Assembly: GCF_002013465.1 (NCBI RefSeq)
Contig: NZ_MAFC01000033.1
Coordinates: 1 to 49,028 of the forward strand
DNA: 49,028 bases
Reading direction: 5' to 3'
Origin: Mycobacterium sp. D16R12
Lineage (GTDB): Bacteria; Actinomycetota; Actinomycetes; Mycobacteriales; Mycobacteriaceae
Shown here one piece after another: positions 24,525 to 32,391 of this stretch. The position numbers and the translations under genes are program-made. The notes under the pieces are model-generated. The model worked only from the letters and a program-made list of their open reading frames with translations. It had not been told where the DNA came from and did no database searches. Position 1 is the stretch's first letter; every line of letters begins with the position of its first letter.

Positions 24525-25705
24525 CAGATCATCGCCCTCAGCGGACCCTGCGGCTCGATGCCCAGCGCGCTCAGCGCCGACGCGTGGAACACGGTGCTGG
24601 GCACATGAATTGCGTGAGCGAGCCCGGTATGCGCATCACGCCAGTAGCGCTGCAATGGCTTGTCCAGACGCATCGCGTTACCACCGGAGCGGGAGAAGAT
24701 CTGATCGACGGCCATCACCGCCCGCCACGCGGCACGCACCTGCGTGCGACGACCCGCGGCCCGGTCCTCGAAGGTCACCTCCCTACCGGAATCGACGATG
24801 TCCCAGATCTTGTCGACATTCGCGAGGATCTCCTGGCGGGCGGCGTTGATATCCGCGGCGGCCTCGCCGATCGCGAAGAGCACGTACGGATCGTCCCTGA
24901 CCGCCGTGCCCTGCGCCCCGACCCGCTCTCGCTGATAGTCCAGGTGCGCGGCCAGCGCGCCCTCGGCAATGCCGATTACCGCCGAGCTGATACCCAGCGG
25001 GAACATCGTCGACCACGGCATCCGGTACAGGGTGTCGGTCATGCCGGCGTTGCGCTGCGCGGTGCCGTCGATCACCTCGTCACCGTCCATCACGCGATAG
25101 CTCGGCACGAACGCATCCTTGACGATGATGTCCTTGGAACCTGTGCCACGCAGCCCCACCACATTCCAGGAATCCTCGACAATGCGGTAATCCGTACGCG
25201 GCAGGATCATGTGCAGCATCTTCGGCGGCATGATGGGCGTGCCGTCGGTGTCGCCGAGCAGAGCGCCCAGGATGATCCAGTCGCAGTGGTCGGTGCCGGA
25301 GCTGAACTGCCACCGCCCGTTGAAGATGTAGCCGCCGTCCACCGGCTTAGCCACACCCGTCGGCGCATAAGGGGAGGCCATCCAGATGTCCTGGTCCTCA
25401 CTCCACATCTCCTCGGCGACCTTGGGGTCGGCAAAGGCGACCTGCCACGGATGCACGCCCACGACCCCGCAGATCCAACCCGAGGCGGGATCCAAAGCGG
25501 CGGTGGCCATGACGGTTTCAGAGAACTCACGGGGGTGTACCTCGTACCCGCCGTACTTCTTGGGCTGGAGCAGCCGGATGGGTCCGGCGGCCCTGAGCAT
25601 CTTCGCGGTCTCCTCGGGCAGCGTGCCCAGCTTCTCCGCCTCCCACGCCTGCTCACGCAGCTGGTCAGCGAGATCGTTGATGCGATCGATTACGCGTTCG
25701 GTCAT
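24524..25705 (-). CDS. Flavin-dependent hydroxylase, HsaA-like (acyl-CoA dehydrogenase fold)
   Basis: 393 residues, equal to the HsaA length. The protein has the acyl-CoA dehydrogenase fold but belongs to the two-component flavin hydroxylases that use FADH2 and O2. Features include LRAAGPIRLLQPKKYGGYEVHP (about 37-58), DPASGWICGVVGVHPW (about 73-88), FNGRWQFSSGTDHCDW (about 128-143) and GLRGTGSKDI (about 185-194). HsaA hydroxylates 3-HSA to the catechol 3,4-DHSA that HsaC then cleaves, and here the two genes are translationally coupled in that order. A flavin reductase (HsaB) is required and not present in the window. It is divergent from the Baeyer-Villiger monooxygenase. Confidence 0.92.
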   Translation of the reverse strand: MTERVIDRINDLADQLREQAWEAEKLGTLPEETAKMLRAAGPIRLLQPKKYGGYEVHPREFSETVMATAALDPASGWICGVVGVHPWQVAFADPKVAEEMWSEDQDIWMASPYAPTGVAKPVDGGYIFNGRWQFSSGTDHCDWIILGALLGDTDGTPIMPPKMLHMILPRTDYRIVEDSWNVVGLRGTGSKDIIVKDAFVPSYRVMDGDEVIDGTAQRNAGMTDTLYRMPWSTMFPLGISSAVIGIAEGALAAHLDYQRERVGAQGTAVRDDPYVLFAIGEAAADINAARQEILANVDKIWDIVDSGREVTFEDRAAGRRTQVRAAWRAVMAVDQIFSRSGGNAMRLDKPLQRYWRDAHTGLAHAIHVPSTVFHASALSALGIEPQGPLRAMI

Positions 25706-25776
25706 GCGCTTGATAGTGCGCCCGTCACAGCGTCCCTATCGGCCGTTTTCCCGATCAGCGGTCCGTTGGATCCGAT

Positions 25777-25786
25777 TGACCGGTCA
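25777..25786. promoter_or_regulatory. 10-bp palindrome between divergent HsaA-like and BVMO genes
   Basis: TGACCGGTCA is a perfect palindrome in the 131-bp gap, 51-72 bp from the two start codons. It is a candidate site for coordinated control. It does not resemble the 19-bp palindrome at iclR. Confidence 0.4.
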
Positions 25787-25822
25787 CTGGGAACGGCGGC
25801 CCGGAGCGTGGTTGGCGCGCCC

Positions 25823-25828
25823 TAGCGT
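25823..25828 (+). promoter_or_regulatory. -10 box of a probably leaderless BVMO transcript
   Basis: TAGCGT is followed by 8 nt and the GTG at 25837, with no Shine-Dalgarno. This fits a transcript starting at or next to the GTG. Confidence 0.42.
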
Positions 25829-25836
25829 GGCCGATC

Positions 25837-27438
25837 GTGAAGAGCTTTGACGTGGTGGTGGTCGGTGCCGGTTTCGCCGGGCTGTACGCCCTGCAGCGTC
25901 TGCGATCCCAGGGCCTGTCGGTCATCGTGTTCGAAGCAGGGCCCGACGTGGGCGGCACCTGGTTCTTCAACCGATACCCCGGGGCACGATGCGATGTGGA
26001 GAGCGTCGACTACTCCTATTCCTTTTCCGATGAACTGCAACAGGATTGGGACTGGACCGAGAAGTACGCCACTCAGGCGGAAATTCTGCGCTACATCAAT
26101 CACGTAGCCGACCGATTCGACCTGCGCCGGGATATCCAGTGCGGTACCCGGGTGACCTCGGCGATCCTCGATGAGGAACGGATGCTGTGGTCGGTGCGCA
26201 CCGATCGAGGGGATCGGGTGACCGCGCGATTCTGCGTGATGGCCACCGGCGCGTTGTCGACCGCGAACATGCCCGATATCCCCGGGCGTGACGCATTCAC
26301 CGGCGAGCTGTACCACACCGGACACTGGCCGGCGGCCGCAGTGGACTTCACCGGCAAGCGGGTCGGAGTCATCGGCACGGGCTCCTCGGGCATCCAATTG
26401 GTGCCCATCGCCGCGCAGACCGCCAAGGAACTCGTCGTTTTCCAGCGCACCGCCAATTACAGTGTGCCCGCTGGCAATACCGACATCACCCCCGAGCGTC
26501 GTGCCGAAGTGAAAGACACCTACGACGAGCGCCGCAGACAGTCTCGGGAAAGTGGCGGCGGCTCCCCGCATCAAGCCCACCCCGAGAAGACGCTGGAAAT
26601 CAGCGCCGAGGAACGACGCGCCGTGTTCGAGAAGCGCTGGAACCTCGGCGGCGTCCTGTTCGGAAAGACCTTCCCGGATCAGACGACTGACATGCGCGCC
26701 AACAACGAAGCGCGCATCTTCTTCGAGGAGAAAGTGCGCGCGGTTATCGACGATCCCGCCGTCGCCGACATCCTGATCCCCACGGACCATCCGATCGGTA
26801 CGAAGCGAATCTGCACAGACACCCACTACTTTCAGACGTACAACCGCGACAACGTGCACGTGGTGGATCTTCGCGCCAGCCCCATCGAGTCCATCGGCAT
26901 CCACGGAATCACTACCTCCACAAAGCACTACGCCCTGGACATGCTCGTGTTCGCCACCGGATTCGATGCCATGACCGGCTCCCTGAACCGGATCGATATC
27001 CGGGGGCGCGGCGGAGAACCACTCAAGGACGCCTGGCGGGCCGGGCCGCGCACCTACCTGGGCCTGGGGGTCGACGGATTCCCCAACCTGTTCATCGTGA
27101 CCGGACCGGGCAGCCCTTCGGTGCTGGCCAACATGGTGCTGGGCGCCGAACAACACGTCAATTGGATCGGTGAGCTTTTGAATCACATGACAGAACACGG
27201 CTTCTCGATCGTGGAGGCGCAAGCGCAGGCAGTCAGCGACTGGGTGGCCGAGTGCAATGAACGCGCCGCCTGCACCATGTTCCCGCAGGCCAATTCCTGG
27301 TACCTCGGCGCGAACATCCCCGGCAAGCCAAGGGTTTTCATGCCGTTCATCGGCGGCTTCGGCGTGTACGGAGCCATCTGCGCCGATGTTGCCGCCAGCG
27401 GGTACAAAGGCTTCGCCCTCAGCAGGGGCAACGCATGA
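25837..27438 (+). CDS. Baeyer-Villiger monooxygenase (class I flavoprotein)
   Basis: 533 residues. The diagnostic BVMO fingerprint F-x-G-x3-H-x3-W is intact as FTGELYHTGHW at residues 154-164. It is flanked by the FAD Rossmann GAGFAG (11-16) and the NADPH Rossmann GTGSSG (about 186-191). GGTWFFNRYPGARCDVES (about 39-56) is the usual cyclohexanone/steroid monooxygenase motif. The enzyme inserts oxygen next to a ketone, giving an ester or lactone, using NADPH and O2 in the cytosol. It leads a three-gene operon with two SDRs (4-nt overlap, then an 8-nt gap). Together they could oxidise an alcohol to a ketone and then to a lactone. Confidence 0.95.
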   Translation: MKSFDVVVVGAGFAGLYALQRLRSQGLSVIVFEAGPDVGGTWFFNRYPGARCDVESVDYSYSFSDELQQDWDWTEKYATQAEILRYINHVADRFDLRRDIQCGTRVTSAILDEERMLWSVRTDRGDRVTARFCVMATGALSTANMPDIPGRDAFTGELYHTGHWPAAAVDFTGKRVGVIGTGSSGIQLVPIAAQTAKELVVFQRTANYSVPAGNTDITPERRAEVKDTYDERRRQSRESGGGSPHQAHPEKTLEISAEERRAVFEKRWNLGGVLFGKTFPDQTTDMRANNEARIFFEEKVRAVIDDPAVADILIPTDHPIGTKRICTDTHYFQTYNRDNVHVVDLRASPIESIGIHGITTSTKHYALDMLVFATGFDAMTGSLNRIDIRGRGGEPLKDAWRAGPRTYLGLGVDGFPNLFIVTGPGSPSVLANMVLGAEQHVNWIGELLNHMTEHGFSIVEAQAQAVSDWVAECNERAACTMFPQANSWYLGANIPGKPRVFMPFIGGFGVYGAICADVAASGYKGFALSRGNA

Positions 27439-28229
27439 CACGGCTCTCGGGGCGGGTTGCGGTCGTCACCGGTGCCGCAAAGGGTATGGGGCGCACACAC
27501 TGTGAGCGCCTCGCGGAGGAAGGCGCGGAGGTCATCGCGATCGACCTGCCCGGCTCCGCCGAGCTCGCCGACACCGTCAAAGACGTCGAGTACCGCGGCC
27601 GCCGCTGCGTCCCCGCCTTCGCCGATGTCCGCGACCCGGAGTCGCTCAGGCAGGCGATTGACGTCGGGGTAGAGGTGCTGGGCCGGCTGGACATCATCGT
27701 CGCGAACGCCGGAATCTACGAAAGCCTGGCCCCGTCCTGGGAACTCACCGAGGACGCCTGGCAACGGTCTCTCGACGTGAATCTGACGGGTGTCCTGCAC
27801 ACCATCCAGGCGGGGGTGCGGCACCTGACGGCCGGCGGATCTGTCGTGGTCATCAGTTCCACCAACGGACTCAAGGGCACCCCCAACACCGCGCACTACA
27901 CCGCGAGCAAGCACGCCGTCGTGGGCCTGGCTCGCACGGCGGCCAATGAGCTGGGACCGTTGGGTATCCGGGTCAACACGGTACATCCGGGTGCGGTTAA
28001 CACAGGGATGATCCTCAATCCCGAGGTCATCGCCCGCCTGCGGCCAGACCTGGCACATCCCACCGAGCAGGACGCCGCGCAGGCCCTGGCGGCCCGCACC
28101 TTGTTGCCGGTGCCCTGGGTGGAGACGGTGGATATCAGCAATGCGGTGGTCTTCCTGGCCTCCGACGAGGCGCGTTATATCACCGGCACCCAGCTGGTGG
28201 TCGACGCCGGATTGACGCAGAAGGCATAA
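27435..28229 (+). CDS. SDR family oxidoreductase (related to mycofactocin-type SDRs)
   Basis: 264 residues. NAD motif TGAAKGMGRTH (about 12-22), NAG at about 91-93, Ser in VISSTNG and YTASK (about 155-159) form a complete catalytic set. The GMGRTH after the glycine motif and the end PVPWVETVDISNAVVFLASDEARYITGTQLVVDAG recall mycofactocin-coupled SDRs, which keep their nicotinamide bound and re-oxidise it with mycofactocin. It lacks most of the extra cofactor-loop insertion seen in the next gene, so mycofactocin dependence is less certain. Its start overlaps the BVMO stop by 4 nt (ATGA). Confidence 0.9.
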   Translation: MTRLSGRVAVVTGAAKGMGRTHCERLAEEGAEVIAIDLPGSAELADTVKDVEYRGRRCVPAFADVRDPESLRQAIDVGVEVLGRLDIIVANAGIYESLAPSWELTEDAWQRSLDVNLTGVLHTIQAGVRHLTAGGSVVVISSTNGLKGTPNTAHYTASKHAVVGLARTAANELGPLGIRVNTVHPGAVNTGMILNPEVIARLRPDLAHPTEQDAAQALAARTLLPVPWVETVDISNAVVFLASDEARYITGTQLVVDAGLTQKA

Positions 28230-28237
28230 GGCATAAC

Positions 28238-29068
28238 GTGACTGGACGATTGGCGGGCAAGATTGCGCTCGTGACGGGTGCCGCCCGCGGTATCGGGCGC
28301 GCGCAGGCGGTGCGCTTCGCTCAAGAGGGCGCCGATGTCATCGCACTCGACATCTGTGCGCCGGTGCACACCACCGTCACGCCCCCTGCGACGCGCGCAG
28401 ACCTCGATCGGACGGCCGACCTCGTCGAGTCCCACGGCCGAAGGGTCATTCCGGGTGTCGTCGACGTGCGCGACCTCCGAGCCCTGGAAACCTTTGTTAC
28501 CGATGCGGTTACCTCATTCGGCGGACTGGACCTCGTGTGTGCCACCGCCGGAATCACGTCACGCAGCACACTGGCCGAGATGACCGAGGGCGTGTGGCAG
28601 ACCATGCTCGACGTCAACCTGACCGGCGTGTGGCACACTACCCGCGCCGCGATTCCACACCTGATCACCCGGGGCGGCGGCTCCATGGTGCTGGTGAGCT
28701 CGATCGCCGGATTGCGCGGACTCATCGGGGTATCGCACTACGTCGCGGCCAAGCACGGGGTGGTGGGGCTCATGCGTTCACTGGCATCGGAGTTGGCGCC
28801 GCACAAGATTCGCGTCAACACCGTCCACCCCACCAACGTGGATACCCCAATGATCCAAAACGACCACGTGCGCCGGATGTTCCGGCCCGACCTCACCGAG
28901 CCCACCCGTGCGGACTTCGAGGCGGCGGCCAAGACCATGAACATGCTCGACGTGCCATGGGTGGAGCCGCTCGACGTCGCCAATGCATCGCTGTTTCTCG
29001 CCTCCGACGAGGCGCGCTACATCACGTCGGTGAGCCTGCCGGTGGACGCGGGCAGCACGCAGCGATAG
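28238..29068 (+). CDS. Mycofactocin-coupled SDR family oxidoreductase
   Basis: 276 residues. It has TGAARGIGRAQ (about 14-24), then the characteristic insertion after the first acidic residue (ALDICAPVHTTVTPPATRAD, then LDRTADLVESHGRRVI) that covers the nicotinamide in mycofactocin-dependent SDRs. The catalytic Ser is in VSSIAG and YVAAK at about 168-172. The end PWVEPLDVANASLFLASDEARYIT is also typical. Such enzymes oxidise alcohols without releasing NADH and need the mft system, which is not in this window. The GTG start is 8 nt after the previous stop, in the BVMO operon. Confidence 0.92.
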   Translation: MTGRLAGKIALVTGAARGIGRAQAVRFAQEGADVIALDICAPVHTTVTPPATRADLDRTADLVESHGRRVIPGVVDVRDLRALETFVTDAVTSFGGLDLVCATAGITSRSTLAEMTEGVWQTMLDVNLTGVWHTTRAAIPHLITRGGGSMVLVSSIAGLRGLIGVSHYVAAKHGVVGLMRSLASELAPHKIRVNTVHPTNVDTPMIQNDHVRRMFRPDLTEPTRADFEAAAKTMNMLDVPWVEPLDVANASLFLASDEARYITSVSLPVDAGSTQR

Positions 29069-29081
29069 CCCTCATCGGCGG

Positions 29082-29087
29082 TACCGT
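29082..29087 (+). promoter_or_regulatory. -10 box of leaderless sseB
   Basis: TACCGT lies 6 nt before the ATG at 29094, and there is no Shine-Dalgarno, so sseB is probably transcribed from its own start codon. Confidence 0.5.
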
Positions 29088-29093
29088 TTCGGT

Positions 29094-29930
29094 ATGGACG
29101 TGCTCATCTCGGCGGCTGAACTCGCCGGCTGCCTCTCCGAGGTCCGGCTACTCGACGTGCGCTGGACCGTCATGGCTCCCGATGGCCGCCCGGCCTATCG
29201 CGAGGGCCACCTTCCCGGCGCGGTATTCGTCGATCTCGATGCTGACCTCGCCGACCACTCGGCGACGGGTCGCGGCCGCCATCCACTGCCGACGCCCGAT
29301 GCTTTTCAGGCCAGCGCTCGCCGCTGGGGACTCAACGCAGGTGACGCCGTGGTCGTCTACGACGACTGGAACGGGCAGGCAGCCTCGCGTGCCTGGTGGC
29401 TGCTGCGCGCCGCCGGAATCACCGACGTTCGGATTCTCGACGGCGGCTGGTCGGCCTGGCAGCGCTTCGGCGGGCCCGTGGAGGCGGGAGAGGCTGTCGC
29501 CGAGCCCGGCGAGGTCACCATCTCATCGCTGGACGGATTCGCCTTGGCTGACGCTGACGCGGTCGCTTCTCAAGCCGAATCCCCGGATGCCCTGGTGCTG
29601 GACGCCCGGGCGTCGGCCCGCTACCGCGGAGACGAAGAGCCCCTGGACCCACGTGCCGGACATATCCCCGGTGCCGTCTCCGCCCCGACTGCCGAGAACC
29701 TCCATGCCGACGGCACCTTCCGATCCGCTGCCGAACTTCGTGAACGCTTCGGCGAGCTCGGCGCCGGCCAGACATCCGTCACGGTGTACTGCGGGTCGGG
29801 TGTCACCGCGACACATCAGATCGCGGCGTTGGCCATCGCGGGATACGAGGCCACCCTTTACCCCGGGTCCTGGTCGGAGTGGTCAAGTGACCCGCAGCGC
29901 CCTATCGCAACCGGACCCAATCCGAACTAG
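29094..29930 (+). CDS. sseB: Thiosulfate/3-mercaptopyruvate sulfurtransferase (SseB-like, two rhodanese domains)
   Basis: 278 residues with tandem rhodanese domains. The N-terminal, inactive one carries LLDVRW, GHLPGAVFVDL and VVVYDDWNGQAASRAWWLL. The C-terminal one has VLDARASARYRGDEEPLDPRAGHIPGA and the active Cys233 in YCGSGVTATHQ. The loop CGSGVT fits SseB of M. tuberculosis. It moves sulfane sulfur from a donor to cyanide, thiols or cofactor pathways. It has its own leaderless promoter after the SDR operon and ends 4 bp from the convergent DUF1304 gene. Confidence 0.93.
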   Translation: MDVLISAAELAGCLSEVRLLDVRWTVMAPDGRPAYREGHLPGAVFVDLDADLADHSATGRGRHPLPTPDAFQASARRWGLNAGDAVVVYDDWNGQAASRAWWLLRAAGITDVRILDGGWSAWQRFGGPVEAGEAVAEPGEVTISSLDGFALADADAVASQAESPDALVLDARASARYRGDEEPLDPRAGHIPGAVSAPTAENLHADGTFRSAAELRERFGELGAGQTSVTVYCGSGVTATHQIAALAIAGYEATLYPGSWSEWSSDPQRPIATGPNPN

Positions 29931-29934
29931 CCGA

Positions 29935-30324
29935 TCAGAGCGCCAATCCGACGGCCAGAGCAACGATCCCGAGAAGCGGGGGCACCAGCTGCTTCAGCGC
30001 GGCCGACGCCTTGTCCGGTGACGAGATCAACAGCACCAGACCGGCGGCGACCATCGAACCCGCGCCCGTGAAGACCAGTGTCGCGCCGATCGGTGTGCAA
30101 CCACGCGCCCACAACACCGTCCCCACCGCGATGGCGATGGCAAGAAACAGGTTGTAGAAACCCTGGTTGAAGGCAAGCGGTTTGGTGATCTCGGCTTCCT
30201 CCGCGGTGCGGACACCGAACACCTTCCGAGTCTTCTCACTGGTCCACGTGATCGATTCCAGATAGAAGATGTAGACGTGGATGAGCGCTGCGATTCCCGT
30301 CAGTACCAACCCTGCGATGATCAT
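29935..30324 (-). CDS. DUF1304-family integral membrane protein
   Basis: 129 residues with four predicted membrane helices (about 2-22, 52-70, 79-98 and 110-128). The family pattern is visible as HVYIFYLESITW near residues 16-27, VFGVRTAEEA near 35-44 and NQGFYNLFLAI near 53-63. It is a small polytopic protein of unknown biochemical role. It is monocistronic, 26 bp from the end of the MFS gene. Confidence 0.9.
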   Translation of the reverse strand: MIIAGLVLTGIAALIHVYIFYLESITWTSEKTRKVFGVRTAEEAEITKPLAFNQGFYNLFLAIAIAVGTVLWARGCTPIGATLVFTGAGSMVAAGLVLLISSPDKASAALKQLVPPLLGIVALAVGLAL

Positions 30325-30350
30325 GCTGCGAGAGCTTATCCGTCCCTCCG

Positions 30351-31607
30351 CTAACGCAGTGCCGACTCAAGCGTTCCTTCAGCCTGCACCGCCTCGACGT
30401 GCGGCCGCTCGCAGATATCGGTACGCGAGTTCATCGCGACCATCACCGCGCAGGCGGTCGCCAGCACTGCTCCGCCACCGAGCAGTACCGGATGCGTCAG
30501 CGCCGGTAGCGCGCCGCTGATCACCGTCAGCATCATCGGCACCCCGAAGCCCAGGTATGTCAGCCCGTAGAAGACGGCGGTGAGGCCGGCCAGGTCCGTG
30601 CGGCCGGCGATCCGGTTCACCTCCTGCAGGCCGCTGACCAGTGCTGTCCCGTACCCCGCGCCCAGCACCAGCGCGGCGATCAGGACCAGCGGGACGGTGA
30701 GCCGGTATGCGGCAAGAGCAGCCAGCGCCATCCCCGAAGCGATCAGCACCAACCCGGTGATGCCGAGCCGGGCAGTACCGGCCCGGTCGATCCTGGGCGC
30801 GAGCAGCTGTGCGGCGAAGCCGCAGCCCAGGCACACCAGACAGCACAGCGCCGAGAACGCGATGCGGTCGCCCGGAAGGGTCGGCGCGATGAGCGTCGGC
30901 AGCACCGCATACGCCACCGCCGCCGAGCCGAACACCCACGGCGCTAACGGCACAACGACGCGCAGGAACCGGCGACGCCGGGCGGCCGGGATCTTGAGAT
31001 CGTCCAGCAGTCGTCCCGGTGCGCGCTCGGCCGCAGATTCCGGAACCGAGAGCGCCAGCACCGCGCCGGGAATCGTGATCGCGATGTTGACCAGGAACGC
31101 CAGGTGCTGCGGCCAGGGCCCCCACTGCGCCAATGCCCCGGCGACGGCCGCACCCAGTGCGAATCCCGCAGTCAGGCTCATCGCTCCGCGCCGCGCACCG
31201 GCGCCGACACGATCAAACGGGGGAGCCGACAATTCCTTGACCCACGAGCTGCCCGCGGCCATCGCCAGGCCCAGCGCGATACCGGACAAGACCCGCCCCG
31301 TGAACAGCAGCGCGAAATGCTGCGAGCCCAGCGCCAGCACCAAGGACCCCGCCATCGAAATGAACGGCGCGGGCAGCATCACCGCGCGTCGGCCGTAACG
31401 ATCCGAGAGGGGCCCGCCCAGGAAGAGCGCCGGGATGATGCCCAGCACATAGGCGAAAAGCAGCGTGTCAACGGAGGCCGCGGACTGCCCGGCCTGCCGG
31501 TACATCACTAGCAAGGGGGTGAATTCGTTACCACCCCAGGCAATTCCGAACATCGCGAGCGCCACCCGTTGCCAAGGCGCCAGCCGCGGCAACAGTCGGC
31601 TAGTCAC
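30351..31607 (-). CDS. Major facilitator superfamily (MFS) transporter
   Basis: 418 residues with about 12 membrane helices. The MFS motif A is GGPLSDRYGRRA (about 58-69) after helix 2, and the antiporter-like segment LSGIALGLAMAAG (about 107-119) lies in helix 4. It is typical of drug or metabolite exporters driven by the proton gradient. The start GTG overlaps the GntR stop by 8 nt, so the regulator and transporter form one unit and the pump is probably GntR-controlled. The substrate cannot be inferred. Confidence 0.92.
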   Translation of the reverse strand: MTSRLLPRLAPWQRVALAMFGIAWGGNEFTPLLVMYRQAGQSAASVDTLLFAYVLGIIPALFLGGPLSDRYGRRAVMLPAPFISMAGSLVLALGSQHFALLFTGRVLSGIALGLAMAAGSSWVKELSAPPFDRVGAGARRGAMSLTAGFALGAAVAGALAQWGPWPQHLAFLVNIAITIPGAVLALSVPESAAERAPGRLLDDLKIPAARRRRFLRVVVPLAPWVFGSAAVAYAVLPTLIAPTLPGDRIAFSALCCLVCLGCGFAAQLLAPRIDRAGTARLGITGLVLIASGMALAALAAYRLTVPLVLIAALVLGAGYGTALVSGLQEVNRIAGRTDLAGLTAVFYGLTYLGFGVPMMLTVISGALPALTHPVLLGGGAVLATACAVMVAMNSRTDICERPHVEAVQAEGTLESALR

Positions 31608-32244
31608 GCTCGGTCACCACTTTCATGTGCTCGACCAGCTCGACGCTGAAACGTGGCGCATCACCCGCCGCGAGCGCATCCACCAGCGCGCGATGCCCGG
31701 CAACCGACCGCGCGACCCGCACCGGGTCTACCCCGATGGCGGCGGCCGCCATCCGGCGCTGGCGCTCACGAAGACTGTCGTAGAAGTTCTCCAGCAGCGG
31801 GTTGCCCAGCTTGGCAACGATCGCGCGGTGAAAGTCCACGTCGGCCGCGGCGAATCCCGCGGCATCGCCCTGCGCAGCACGGCCCAATTGCACGTCGATG
31901 AGTGCGGACAGGTCGGACAGCAGTGCCTGAGACGCGCCCCGCTCGGCAATGCGCGCCGCCGCCGCACTCTCCACGACGCGGCGCGCGTCGACCACATGCC
32001 GCCGTTCCTCGGGGGTAATGGGCACCACCAGGGCCCCGCGCTTGGGATAGAGCCGCAGCCAGCCTTCGGTTTCGAGCCGCAGGAACGCCTCGCGCACCGG
32101 GGTGCGGCTGCATCCCATCCGCGCCGAGATCTCGCCTTCGCTCAGCAGCTCACCTCCGGGGATATCGCCGCTGAGAATGCGCTCCTTGACGCAGCGATAC
32201 GCCTCTTCACTTGCGGAGATGGCGGCCGTACGAATGATAGACAC
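31600..32244 (-). CDS. GntR-family transcriptional regulator (FCD/FadR subfamily)
   Basis: 214 residues. The N-terminal GntR winged helix is visible as AYRCVKERILSGDIPGGELL, then SEGEISARMGCSRTPVREAF and LRLETEGWLRLYPKRGALV. The C-terminal FCD domain has the metal-binding pattern D-x-x-x-H (DVDFHRAIVAKLGNPLL, about 136-152) and a later His in VAGHRALVDALAAGD. FCD regulators usually sense organic acids. The start is a GTG inside an imperfect palindrome, which may be the autoregulatory operator. It overlaps the MFS gene. Confidence 0.92.
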   Translation of the reverse strand: MSIIRTAAISASEEAYRCVKERILSGDIPGGELLSEGEISARMGCSRTPVREAFLRLETEGWLRLYPKRGALVVPITPEERRHVVDARRVVESAAAARIAERGASQALLSDLSALIDVQLGRAAQGDAAGFAAADVDFHRAIVAKLGNPLLENFYDSLRERQRRMAAAAIGVDPVRVARSVAGHRALVDALAAGDAPRFSVELVEHMKVVTERD

Positions 32245-32256
32245 AACATGTATCTA
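32238..32256. promoter_or_regulatory. Imperfect palindrome over the GntR start: candidate operator
   Basis: TAGACAC (32238-32244) and GTATCTA (32250-32256) pair at 6 of 7 positions around a 5-nt spacer. The site covers the GTG start and would block its own transcription when bound. Confidence 0.4.
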
Positions 32257-32391
32257 AGATGATTTCGGTAGCTACCGCAAACCGAAAAGAGCACTTCGCG
32301 GGGTGTTCAGCGTCACGTCGAGGGCTCGCGCGCGGCTGCCGTCACCGGATGCGGGATCCGGCAGTCGCGGGGACGTATCCCTCCAGCCGAT

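Noticed and set aside
25822..27441. 539-codon minus-strand ORF opposite the BVMO
   Set aside because: The BVMO frame has the full family fingerprint; the antisense frame has none.
28537..30021. 494-codon plus-strand ORF spanning the SDR and sseB
   Set aside because: It crosses two well-supported genes in another frame and is very rich in Arg/Pro/Ser.
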